Source of the DNA: Lachnospiraceae bacterium JLR.KK002 | Lineage (GTDB): Bacteria; Bacillota; Clostridia; Lachnospirales; Lachnospiraceae | Assembly: GCA_036941025.1 (NCBI GenBank) | Contig: JAYMNP010000001.1 | Coordinates: 620,001-684,000 of the forward strand | Length of the DNA stretch: 64,000 bases | Direction of reading: 5' to 3' | In this document: piece after piece, positions 36,170 to 43,984 of the stretch | How positions within the stretch are numbered: position 1 is the stretch's first letter | Layout of the letters: each line of letters starts with the position of its first letter | Notes under the pieces: generated by a model | What the model was told of the DNA's origin: nothing | The model's database searches: none | What the model saw: the letters and a program-made list of their open reading frames with translations, nothing else | Program-made: the position numbers and the translations under genes

Positions 36170-36424
36170 GCATGATAAAAATGGCAAAGCCACCTCGAAA
36201 AAAGAAGTGCTGATATCTGCCGGTAAAATAAAAAAAGGCCAGTTTATGAAAGTCCAAAATCAAAATGGAAGAAAGTGGCAACTACGTCAAAGACAAAGTA
36301 TGTGTTGAAATATGCTTCTTCTGCTTCGAAAGGAAAGGTTTATTGTAAAGTAACAGCAAATAAAAAGGTAAAGGGCAGGACATATACGAGCACACCGGAT
36401 GGTTATATCAGCTGGTCCTGGTGA
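36170..36424 (+). pseudogene. Remnant of a surface-protein C-terminal domain
   Basis: The frame ending at TGA 36422-36424 reads SPKSKWKKVATTSKTKYVLK (from 36251), then a Lys/Tyr-rich stretch ending TPDGYISWSW. This looks like the last beta-strands of an Ig-like repeat from a secreted adhesin. A second frame from about 36172 gives KNGKATSKKEVLISAGKIKK. No start codon or continuous frame exists, so it is a frameshifted remnant. The family assignment is tentative. Confidence 0.35.
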
Positions 36425-36503
36425 TTTGAGAAACAATATGTATGATAATTTCAGATAAAACGTAATATAAGAACAGGCTGATTTTTGCCGCCGGGTAAGA
36501 GTT

Positions 36504-36560
36504 AAGTGCCAGCTTTTCTGTCGTCAGGCCATGGAAGACAGAAAGTGCTGGTACTTTTTT
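36504..36560 (+). terminator. Terminator-like hairpin
   Basis: AGTGCCAGCTTTTCTGTC (about 36505-36522) pairs with GACAGAAAGTGCTGGTACT (about 36537-36555), followed by T6. It lies between the surface-protein remnant and tnpV; an RBS and a truncated six-codon ORF (from 36575) follow. Confidence 0.6.
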
Positions 36561-36683
36561 CAGGAGGAAAAACCATGAAACATAACATATGAATGAAACC
36601 AGATAAGGAGAAAACTCAAAATTTTGTTTAAGACAGTAGACATAACAACGTGGAGTGAATATCTTATCTGGAGAAAATAGAAA

Positions 36684-37058
36684 ATGGCAAATATATTATT
36701 TGAGAAACTGGGCGGCAAATATGAGCGGCAAGGAGATTACTTAATACCATGCTTGACTGTACTCGCCGAAGAAGAACAGCCGATAGGCACATGGGGACAG
36801 CGGCATCTGGACTATCTGAAGCAGTATCGCAAGGTTACATACACCAATCTTCTCACAAACGGCAAGCTGAATACATACCTTGCCGACATCGATAGGCAGG
36901 CACAGGAACGCTTTGAAAGGCTCATAGAGGGCATGAAACAAGCGCAGGGCATAACGGAACGCCTAAAGGAAGAAAATGCCTTAGAATGGGTACAACACTT
37001 AAATAACATAAGGGCATGTGCGAGACAGATTGTGAACGAGGAAATTGTTTTTGCATAA
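36684..37058 (+). CDS. tnpV: Transposon-encoded protein TnpV
   Basis: 124 residues, matching the TnpV family of Tn4451/Tn5397-like mobilisable elements: starts MANILFEKLGGKYERQGDY and continues with GTWGQRHLDYLKQYRKVTY (about 36-54). TnpV proteins have unknown function and travel next to TnpX-type large serine recombinases. The recombinase tail at 37277 (minus) fits this. Probably a leftover of an integrated mobilisable element. Confidence 0.85.
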   Translation: MANILFEKLGGKYERQGDYLIPCLTVLAEEEQPIGTWGQRHLDYLKQYRKVTYTNLLTNGKLNTYLADIDRQAQERFERLIEGMKQAQGITERLKEENALEWVQHLNNIRACARQIVNEEIVFA

Positions 37059-37108
37059 GTACAGAAAGGCGGCAGAAAATTGCCGCCTAAAAATTTTCCG
37101 AAAAAGTC

Positions 37109-37139
37109 TTGCTTGTTACGTTGCGTAATGATTTATAAT
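37109..37139 (+). promoter_or_regulatory. MerR-type promoter with 19-bp spacer
   Basis: TTGCTT (37109-37114) and TATAAT (37134-37139) separated by 19 bases, with the dyad TTACG-TTG-CGTAA (37116-37128) inside the spacer. Long spacers with a central palindrome are the hallmark of MerR-activated promoters. Confidence 0.55.
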
Positions 37140-37161
37140 ATGTTTCAGGAGGTAAAGGACT

Positions 37162-37209
37162 ATGGCAAAATACAGGGCAATCCCAAATGGATATATGACA
37201 GTTGATTGA
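37162..37209 (+). pseudogene. 5' stub of a MerR-like regulator
   Basis: RBS AGGAGG and ATG give MAKYRAIPNGYMTVD then TGA. MerR-type proteins of this element family begin MAKYR.IP.GYMTVGE, so this is a truncated start. The MerR-type promoter just upstream supports the call. The rest of the gene is missing where the inverted recombinase repeat begins. Confidence 0.45.
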
Positions 37210-37876
37210 TACCAGATAAGGATAAAAATAGATATGTATGGGCAGGAGCATAGACTTTCTCCTGCCACGCCTATATTTAGGCGGTTTGACGTTTGGTACG
37301 TTTTCCGTATTCACGTTCTATTTCCCGCATTTCTTCATCCGTTGGAATATCAACAATCCCGACATAGGAATAGTAGATGTCAATATCCTGTGTCCGTTTC
37401 CCGTCTTTTTTCTCGCATTCATGGACTACGATTTTATCCACAAAGGTATTTAAGATTTCGGGCGTTAGCTCGTCAATACGAGTATATTTTTTGGTGACGG
37501 CAATTAGCTTGGAAACATTGGTTGCTTCTGTGTCGGCTTCGCTGACTTCGGATTTCAAGGTTTCGATTTTGTGTTTTAGCTGTTCCTGCTCAGCTTCATA
37601 ACCATCTGACAGCTTGTAAAAGCGTTCGTCATTCAGCTTTCCGTTGACATTATCTTCATAGATTTTGCGGAACAGGCGGTCAAGTTCTTCCATGCGCTTT
37701 TCGTCTTTTTCAATCTGTTTCTGCTTTGCGTATAACTCGTATCGGCGTTCCGCAAGGGTAGTGTCAATCTGCTGTCGGATAAATACCCTTTCAAACTGCT
37801 GTAAATAGGACAGGAAATGCTGAAGCTGTTTTAATACCAACTGGTATAGGACATCTTCTCTGACTGCTTCGCATCG
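37207..37876. repeat. Left arm of inverted repeat around the island core
   Basis: The sequence from about 37210 to 37840 is the reverse complement (diverged but clear) of about 43337-43980. Beyond the recombinase tails it includes CAGATAAGGATAAAAATAG, GGCAGGAGCATAGA and ATATTTAGGCGG with mirror copies on the right. About 630 bp in total. Confidence 0.8.
37277..37870 (-). pseudogene. Large serine recombinase, C-terminal fragment A (DUF4368)
   Basis: About 197 codons of a TnpX-type recombinase tail, no catalytic domain. It contains the coiled region LVLKQLQHFLSYLQQFERVF, YEDNVNGKLNDERFYKLSDG and the DUF4368 end DIYYSYVGIVDIPTDEEM...RTKRQTA. The catalytic serine and most DNA-binding parts are lost, truncated at about 37870 where the CHAP fragment begins. 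Confidence 0.85.
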
Positions 37877-38182
37877 TGGTGTGCCGATCAGTGCGGCTAT
37901 CTGGAAAGCGGCATCATACCGAAATTCTCCCTCTGCTCAGACGGCGTGAACTGGTTTAAGGGCAAAGGGCAATGGCAAGGCAAGAACTATGAGCCGCAGG
38001 CAGGCGACCTTATTTTCTTTGATTGGGGGAGCGACGGCTCAATCGACCATGTGGGAATCGTGGAAAAATGCGAGAATGGGACGGTCTACACCGTGGAGGG
38101 CAACTCTGGCGATGCCTGCAAACAGCAGAGCTATCCAGTCGGGAGCGGCTCAATATACGGCTACGGAGTGCCAAACTATTAG
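37865..38182 (+). pseudogene. CHAP-domain peptidoglycan hydrolase, C-terminal fragment
   Basis: Frame reading from 37865: FASWCADQCGYLESGIIPKF (CHAP catalytic Cys in WCADQ), then QAGDLIFFDWGSDGSIDHVG (catalytic His in DHVGI) and YGYGVPNY at the stop. This is the end of the conjugation-associated cell-wall hydrolase of Tn916/CTn-type elements. The N-terminal part is lost. It lies tail-to-tail with recombinase fragment A. Confidence 0.85.
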
Positions 38183-38336
38183 CAGGGCAGGGCAAAAGGA
38201 AACCAGAGGGACTTAATCCTCTGTCTGTTCCTTTGCCTTACATAAGGCAATTACTTTAAAAAAGGTTAGATAAAAAACACCAGAATAGGTTTTTGATTTT
38301 TTGAAATATCATAGTTGCTCATAATATAACAAAATG

Positions 38337-38403
38337 ACTATTTGAATAGTTGACACCACATGACTATTGTGATAGTATACTCAAAAAGAACTATTACAAT
38401 AGT
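38337..38403 (+). promoter_or_regulatory. Three BlaI-type operators and promoter of the M56 cassette
   Basis: Three 14-base dyads: ACTATTTGAATAGT (38337-38350), ACTATTGTGATAGT (38363-38376), ACTATTACAATAGT (38390-38403), spaced 26-27 bases. A -35 TTGACA (38350-38355) lies between the first two; the second covers the -10 region (TAGTAT at 38373-38378). BlaI/MecI repressors bind such ACTA/TAGT dyads, so strong repression of the cassette is predicted. Confidence 0.8.
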
Positions 38404-38421
38404 CATTTTAGGAGGTGCAGA

Positions 38422-38781
38422 ATGAGGATGAAGTTATTTGATTCAGAATTAAAAGTGATGGAAGTATTATGGAAAGAGGGAAACATTACAGCAGGACAGA
38501 TTTCAAAAATACTGAAAGAGGAAATTGGCTGGAATAGGAATACAACTTACACGGTGATAAAAAAATGTATAGAGAAAGGCGCAATCGAAAGAATTGAACC
38601 TAAATTTATCTGCAAGGCAATGATTTCCAAAGAAGACGTACAGGCATATGAAACAGCGGAATTGATTGAAAGGGTATTTGACGGTTCTAAGAAAGAATTT
38701 TTTGCCGCTTTGTTGTCTGAAAAAACCTTGACACATGATGAATTGCAGCAATTAAAGAATTTGATAAACCAGATGAAATGA
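38422..38781 (+). CDS. BlaI/MecI/CopY family repressor
   Basis: 119 residues from the ATG after RBS AGGAGGTG. Winged HTH with KLFDSELKVMEVLWKEG (about 3-19), GWNRNTTYTVIKKCIEKG (about 39-56; recognition helix) and a C-terminal dimerisation region. BlaI-type repressors block their own operon and are cleaved after the paired M56 membrane protease senses a signal. The partner gene starts 10 bases downstream, and three matching dyads lie over the promoter. Confidence 0.92.
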   Translation: MRMKLFDSELKVMEVLWKEGNITAGQISKILKEEIGWNRNTTYTVIKKCIEKGAIERIEPKFICKAMISKEDVQAYETAELIERVFDGSKKEFFAALLSEKTLTHDELQQLKNLINQMK

Positions 38782-38791
38782 GGTGAAAAGT

Positions 38792-40399
38792 ATGTTGCTT
38801 AAAATGAGCATCTCAAGCAGTATATTGATTATCTTGATTGTTATTTTGCGCTTTGTTGCTTTAAACAGGCTGCCGAAAAAATTTTTTGTGTTGTTGTGGA
38901 ATATTGCAATACTAAGATTGCTGATACCCTTTGACTTACCGATACATTATGGACTTGCTTCACCTATGACAAAATTAGCAGATAGCGGCATCAGTCACTA
39001 TAATACTGCTAACAGTCCGCTTATAACAGAATCATTAAAAGAACCAATTACTGATACAACAGTAGCATTATCTTTAAACAACGTCGCATGGATGACGATT
39101 GTTTGGGCAGCAGGTATGGCAATCATGCTTGTGGTTTTCGGGGTTTTATATTGGAAAGAATATCAAAAGATACGGACAGCATTACCTATTTCAAAAAAAA
39201 GCGATGATTATTTTAGGTCAGTGACAACGATTCCTAAACGTGTAAAGTTATTGGTATCGGACAGAATCTCAACACCTTTGACGTATGGGGTTTTGTCACC
39301 TAAAATTATATTTCCGAAAATTTTTAAGCTTTCGGACAACACGAAAATAAAATATGTCCTTACGCATGAAGTGATACACATAAAACGGTTGGATAATCTT
39401 TGGAAAATTATTATCCTTATAGTGGTGAGCGTACACTGGTTCAATCCTTTCGTTTGGATAATGTATCGGCTTCTCAACCGTGATATTGAATTATCATGTG
39501 ATGAAAAAGTGGTCGCTCTTTTGGGGGAAACAGCAAAAAAGGAATATGTTACAACGCTTGTAGATTTGGCGGAAAAGCAGTATCATTGGTCGTTTATCTC
39601 AAATGGATTTGGAAAGAACGCCATACAAGAAAGGATTGTGGCAATCATGAAGTTTAAAAAAGCAACTTGTATAAGCATAGGCTGCACAGTGGTTTTATTA
39701 GCAGGCGCGATTACAGTATTTGCACAAAATGATTTTAAAGTGGCAGGTACTGATGCTGGTACAATGTCTAAAGCCCACATTACGGAAGACAAAAAAAATT
39801 ATTTGGAAAAAACTGAAATCGAAGATGGTGAGTATTTACATCATGGAATTACAGTTATCAATGGAGCTTATTATTACCAAGGCGTGCGCATCCGCATATT
39901 CATGGATTTAAGGGAAAACAAATCTTTTGAAACTTTCAGTTTTGATAAGGAAGGAACCGTTGATATACGGTTAATACGGTCAAAAAATAATTCTATTAAA
40001 AAAATTGAGTATCTCACAAAAGAAGAAGCAGATGAAATCCTTAGTGATTTTGAAGATAGCGAGTTGGATGGGCAGACGGAAGAACAGCATACGGGTGTGA
40101 TAACCAGATTAGCAAAAGAAGAACTTCCGAATAAGGTTATAGATGCCATAAATTCTTGTGATGATGAAAAATGGTATGTGATTAATGACAAGGAATATCA
40201 ATATGTTTATTTTAATGGTTTGACTGCCAATTATGCTTTCCAACCAGAGATTTATGCTGACAGCCATAGCGGGACTTTACAAATATATGATATGGGTACT
40301 TCAACTGAAAATTATGTATTGCTTGAAATTGAACGGAATATTTCACTGAAAATTTTATACAACCATTCGCAAGTTGCATATACAGAAATAGCTTTATGA
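38792..40399 (+). CDS. M56 metalloprotease sensor (BlaR1/MecR1-like) with novel external domain
   Basis: 535 residues from the ATG after RBS GAGGTG. Membrane segments (about 5-25, 30-50, 93-115, 208-230, 290-308) enclose the M56 protease: H192-E-V-I-H196 (zinc, catalytic Glu) and ELSCDEKVVAL (third ligand region). In BlaR1/MecR1 the C-terminal external domain is a penicillin-binding sensor; here residues about 345-535 lack any penicillin-binding motif. Instead they resemble the secreted protein of the next gene: IRIF-D-R, GT(V/I)DIRL and KWY(V/I)I are shared. Probable role: sensing an external ligand and releasing the BlaI repressor. Confidence 0.85.
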   Translation: MLLKMSISSSILIILIVILRFVALNRLPKKFFVLLWNIAILRLLIPFDLPIHYGLASPMTKLADSGISHYNTANSPLITESLKEPITDTTVALSLNNVAWMTIVWAAGMAIMLVVFGVLYWKEYQKIRTALPISKKSDDYFRSVTTIPKRVKLLVSDRISTPLTYGVLSPKIIFPKIFKLSDNTKIKYVLTHEVIHIKRLDNLWKIIILIVVSVHWFNPFVWIMYRLLNRDIELSCDEKVVALLGETAKKEYVTTLVDLAEKQYHWSFISNGFGKNAIQERIVAIMKFKKATCISIGCTVVLLAGAITVFAQNDFKVAGTDAGTMSKAHITEDKKNYLEKTEIEDGEYLHHGITVINGAYYYQGVRIRIFMDLRENKSFETFSFDKEGTVDIRLIRSKNNSIKKIEYLTKEEADEILSDFEDSELDGQTEEQHTGVITRLAKEELPNKVIDAINSCDDEKWYVINDKEYQYVYFNGLTANYAFQPEIYADSHSGTLQIYDMGTSTENYVLLEIERNISLKILYNHSQVAYTEIAL

Positions 40400-40459
40400 T
40401 GGAAGCATGGTATTGAAACTGGTATGCCATAAAGAGCGGATAAAGGAGGATAATTTCAA

Positions 40460-41149
40460 ATGAAAAGAAAAACAATTTTTTCAATAGTTACAATATTTAT
40501 TTTTATATTCATGGTTTCTATGCCAATAGCTGCATCTGCAAAGGGTACGCCATCTAGTAAGCATGTTTCTGAATATGCCCAATTAGGTATTATAAAGAAA
40601 GATGATGCGTTCTTTTATAAAAATAAGCGTATCCGTATTTTTTTTGATGAAAGGGCTGACCGTTCTTTTGAATACAGCTTCGTGGATATTGATGGCACAA
40701 TTGATATACGTCTGTTGAGAAATAAAGCTGGAAATATTAGCAGGCTGATACGGATACCAAAAAAGAAAGCGAATAAAATATTGAAAGATATGCTTGGTTT
40801 TGTTCCAAAACATCCCACTGAGAATACGAAACCTCACAAGAAAAAAGAGTATACTGACATTGAGCGTTGCCAGCTTAAAGATGTCCCTGTCGGAATTAAG
40901 AAAGCTATTAAAAAAAGATGCTCTAAGAATAAATGGTACATTATCAAATCTCCAAATAGAGATTATGTATATTTTAAAAAAGTGCCAAAAGACTTTGCGT
41001 TCCAAATTATCGGCAAAAATTTAGATATACAAGATATAGGGAAAAAGAAAAAAAATGGTTCTGTACTGCTCTCTATCGGCAAGGATTTTAACTTTACTCT
41101 CACTTATAATTCCAAGCCAGTAAAAACCATTATTATAAAAGCTAAATAG
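40460..41149 (+). CDS. Secreted homologue of the M56 sensor's external domain
   Basis: 229 residues, RBS AAAGGAGG. Signal peptide (about 1-28: IVTIFIFIFMVSMPIAASA, cleavage near AASA-KG). The mature part is basic and aligns over its length with residues about 345-535 of the M56 protein encoded just upstream. Matching phrases are KRIRIFFDERADRSFEYSF, GTIDIRLLRNKAG, KKANKIL, NKWYIIKSPNRDYVYFK and KDFAFQI. An extra Lys-rich spacer (HKKKEYTD) separates the two halves. No enzyme motif is seen. It could be a ligand, competitor or target of the sensor (inference). Confidence 0.8.
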   Translation: MKRKTIFSIVTIFIFIFMVSMPIAASAKGTPSSKHVSEYAQLGIIKKDDAFFYKNKRIRIFFDERADRSFEYSFVDIDGTIDIRLLRNKAGNISRLIRIPKKKANKILKDMLGFVPKHPTENTKPHKKKEYTDIERCQLKDVPVGIKKAIKKRCSKNKWYIIKSPNRDYVYFKKVPKDFAFQIIGKNLDIQDIGKKKKNGSVLLSIGKDFNFTLTYNSKPVKTIIIKAK

Positions 41150-41207
41150 AAAGAAACGACTCAAGCAAATGTGTCTGCGTGGATATTTGGCGATTATCAC
41201 GAGAGTT

Positions 41208-41235
41208 AATACCCCGCTGTTCACAGCGGGGTATT
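41208..41235 (+). terminator. Terminator of the BlaI/M56 cassette
   Basis: AATACCCCGCTG (41208-41219) and CAGCGGGGTATT (41224-41235), a 12-bp perfect stem with TTCA loop, 59 bases after the last gene of the cassette. Confidence 0.7.
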
Positions 41236-41407
41236 GGTTTATTAATGAAATTCATTTATTTTAGTGCTTGCCAAAATTTATAGATATATTATCTGTTTAT
41301 GTAATGATATTTTTTACATATTTTGTTCTTTTTATAATCATATGTAAGACAAGCCCACCAAATAAAAAAAACGATGTTCGGGTGGGCTATTTCGTCATAC
41401 CCTGACC

Positions 41408-41704
41408 ACCCTCCGACTTCGCTTTTTGAAGTTTGGAGGGATTTTAGTACCATATAAGTGTAAGAGATAAGGCATATCAATAGTGCTTTACCTTCTGCAC
41501 TTATTTTTTTATGATAAGGGAGTAATTGGTCTGGCGAAGCGATTTTTGGATTAACCACATCCGTCATAAAAACCGTCAACCATCCCTTATTATAAGCAGT
41601 CGTTTAAGCAGGTTGAAACCCGTAAGGTGCTTTCGTGTAACGAACTAAAATGAGTGGTAATAAGTGTGGATGGGACAATTACAGATTTATTTTGGAGGTT
41701 ACAG
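41408..41704 (+). ncRNA. Candidate IS110 bridge RNA region
   Basis: About 300 bases without a convincing gene directly upstream of the IS110 transposase, the position where IS110-group elements encode the bridge RNA. Structured parts: hairpin CCCTCC-GACTTC/GAAGTT-TGGAGGG (41408-41441) and possible hairpins around 41605-41640 (AAGCAGG...GTGCTT). Neither the RNA boundaries nor the loop guides can be defined by eye. Confidence 0.35.
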
Positions 41705-42907
41705 ATGATAAGTGTAGGAATTGATGTGTCAAAAGAAAAAAGTACCGTATGTATCTTAAAGCCTTATGGTGAGGTTGTGAGCAGGCCTTTTGAAGTCTGT
41801 CATGTGGAGAAAGAACTGTCCGAACTGACTTCCATGCTGCTGCGTCTGAATGATGACATCCGTGTGGTCATGGAAGCTACTGGGATCTACCATCTGCCTG
41901 TATTAAGCTATCTGAAAGAAAAAGGGCTGTTTGTGGCAGTGATTAATCCATTTGAGATGAAGGAATACCGCTGTCAGGGGTTAAGACGTGTGAAAACGGA
42001 TAAGCAGGATGCCATTACAATCTCTAACTATGGGATTGACCATTGGTACAGGCTGAAGGACTATGAGGCAGAAGAAAGCGTCTATGCGGAGCTGAAGCTT
42101 TTGGGAAGGCAGTACCGTCACTATATGCGGATGCGTGTGGAGAGCGTGTTGGAACTGACTCATCTTCTGGACTATACGATGCCTGGGATCAAAACGCTGC
42201 TGAAAGGCTGGAATGAAACAAATGGGAAAGATAAGCTGGGGGATTTTGCGGAAGAATACTGGCATTATGACAATATCACGAAGAAACCGGAGGAACAGTT
42301 TATAGAGAGCTATCTGAAATGGGCAAAAGAGAAGGGATACCATCAGAGCCAGGATAAAGCCGTCAAGATCTATGCACTGGCAAAAGAAGGCATCCCCACA
42401 GTACCCTCCGATACCCCATCGACCAAAATGCTGGTACAGGAGGCAGTACGGGTGTTACGAGAAGTCGATAACACTCTGATGACCATTCTAACACAGATGC
42501 AGGCATTAGCCAAGAGTCTGCCGGAATATCCGGTTGTCAGGGCAATGGGAGGTGTTGGAAATGTCCTTGCGCCTAAATTGATTGCAGAGATTGGGGATGT
42601 GAGAAGATTCCATAGCGGAAAAGCCCTGATAGCCCACGCAGGAATCGACGCGCCGCCCTATCAGTCAGGGCAGTTTATGGGGACAGAGAGGAAAATATCC
42701 AAGAGAGGTTCTTCCAGCCTGCGAAAGATTGGATATGAAGTGATGAGATGTCTGAAAACCCATAAAGAGCCAGCAGACGCAGCAGTGTATAGATTTATTT
42801 TGAAGAAAGAAAAAGAAGGAAAGTCAAAACGTGCAGCAAAAATAGCGGGATTAAATAAATTCCTTAGGATTTATTATGCACGTGTGATGGAAGTATACCA
42901 GAAGTAA
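41705..42907 (+). CDS. IS110 family transposase
   Basis: 400 residues from the ATG after RBS GGAGGT; upstream in-frame ATGs have no RBS. The N-terminal DEDD RuvC-like domain has GIDVSKEKS (D6), VMEATGIYH (Glu near 60), KTDKQDA (two Asp near 98-101). A coiled region follows, and a C-terminal Tnp20 domain (about 275-370) contains AMGGVGNVLAPKLIAEIG and RGSSSLRK with the catalytic serine. This enzyme class inserts DNA guided by a bridge RNA, using both domains. Full length and apparently intact. Confidence 0.92.
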   Translation: MISVGIDVSKEKSTVCILKPYGEVVSRPFEVCHVEKELSELTSMLLRLNDDIRVVMEATGIYHLPVLSYLKEKGLFVAVINPFEMKEYRCQGLRRVKTDKQDAITISNYGIDHWYRLKDYEAEESVYAELKLLGRQYRHYMRMRVESVLELTHLLDYTMPGIKTLLKGWNETNGKDKLGDFAEEYWHYDNITKKPEEQFIESYLKWAKEKGYHQSQDKAVKIYALAKEGIPTVPSDTPSTKMLVQEAVRVLREVDNTLMTILTQMQALAKSLPEYPVVRAMGGVGNVLAPKLIAEIGDVRRFHSGKALIAHAGIDAPPYQSGQFMGTERKISKRGSSSLRKIGYEVMRCLKTHKEPADAAVYRFILKKEKEGKSKRAAKIAGLNKFLRIYYARVMEVYQK

Positions 42908-42991
42908 AAAGAACTAAAACAGCGGATACGGCAGACCGGATTTTCCACCGGTCTAATTGTCGTAGGAAAAATTCATACGAAAAATATATTT

Positions 42992-43031
42992 AAAAACCTG
43001 CTAAAAAGTCTTGACTTTTGTTAGCAGGTTT
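42992..43031. terminator. Near-perfect cruciform hairpin
   Basis: AAACCTGCTAAAAAGTC and GACTTTTGTTAGCAGGTTT are complementary apart from one bulged base, with a two-base loop. It lies where the IS3 orfA fragment is cut off, so it may belong to the inserted element's edge. Confidence 0.5.
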
Positions 43032-43132
43032 GGTACCCCCAGTTCTTTGGCGGCTTTTGCTTGTCCGATTTCCTTTGCGAGTTTCACTGCCTGTACTTTG
43101 TATTCATGGTCGTATTGCCTGTTTTCTGCCAT
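43001..43132 (-). pseudogene. IS3-family orfA fragment
   Basis: ATG with RBS AAGGAGTG reads MAENRQYDHEYKVQAVKLAK then EIGQAKAAKELGVP, the HTH of IS3-type transposase orfA proteins. After residue about 35 the frame enters unrelated sequence (the cruciform) and stops. A truncated leftover. Confidence 0.7.
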
Positions 43133-43204
43133 TTTTGTTCACTCCTTATTCTCTTGATTATATCTCAAATCCTTGAGAATGGGCTGTCAACTTTTTTTAT
43201 ACCA

Positions 43205-43910
43205 TATCAATTGTGCCGACTGCGGGGCGAAACTCAGCCTAGCCACAGCAAACGGATATACGCATTTCCGCTGTTCTATGTATAAACGGACGAGCAGGGC
43301 AAAGGAATGTACGCAGCACTATATCCGAGAGGACGCATTAAAACAGTTGGTTCTGAAACAGCTTCAGCAGTTCCTCTCCTATTTACAGCAGTTTGAGCGT
43401 GTGTTTATCCGACGGCAGATTGACGCCACCCTTGCAGAACGCAGATACGAGTTGTCCGCAAAGCAGAAACAGATAGAAAAGGACGAAAAGCGGATAAAGG
43501 AGCTTGACCGCCTGTTCCGCAAAATCTACGAGGATAATGTCAACGGAAAGCTGAATGACGAACGCTTTTACAAGCTGTCGGACGGATATGAAGCCGAGCA
43601 GGAACAGCTGAAGCAGGAAATCGAAGACTTGACAGCCGAGGTCAGCGAAGCCGACACGGAAGCGACCAATGTCGCCAGGCTGATAGCCGTCACCAGGAAA
43701 TACACCCGCATTGACGAACTAACGCCCGAAGTCCTAAACGCATTTGTGGATAAAATCGTAGTCCATGAGCGTGAGAAAAAAGACGGGAAACGGACACAGC
43801 AAATCGACATCTACTATTCCTATGTCGGGATTGTGGACATCCCCACGGATGCGGAAATGCGGGAAATGGAACGGGAATATACGCAGCGTACCAAACGTCA
43901 AACCGCCTAA
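43205..43910 (+). pseudogene. Large serine recombinase, C-terminal fragment B
   Basis: About 235 codons, beginning inside the zinc-ribbon (CADCGAKLS ... FRCSMYKRTSRAKECTQHYI) and running to the normal end RTKRQTA. About 85 percent identical by eye to fragment A over the shared 188 residues and in opposite orientation. The catalytic serine domain is absent. The preceding 15 codons come from unrelated sequence. Confidence 0.85.
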
Positions 43911-43980
43911 ATACAGGCGTGGCAGGAGAAAATCTATGCTCCTGCCGATACATATCTATTTTTTATCCCTATCTGGTTTA
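43337..43980. repeat. Right arm of inverted repeat around the island core
   Basis: Mirror image of about 37207-37840: recombinase tail, GCGTGGCAGGAG, then GATACATATCTATTTTTTATCC and CTATCTGGTTTA. The repeat ends just before the MATE remnant at about 43985. Confidence 0.8.
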
Positions 43981-43984
43981 ACCC

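Larger units (their letters stand above)
41353..42965 (+). mobile_element. IS110-family insertion sequence (limits approximate)
   Basis: One intact transposase with long noncoding sequence on its left and a hairpin AGACCGG/CCGGTCT (42934-42960) on its right. IS110 elements have no clear terminal inverted repeats, so the exact ends cannot be set. It separates the BlaI/M56 cassette from the IS3 fragment and the second recombinase tail. Confidence 0.6.

Noticed and set aside
41289..41579. 96-codon minus-strand ORF upstream of the IS110 transposase
   Set aside because: No convincing RBS or domain, and it overlaps the hairpins of the noncoding left part of the element.
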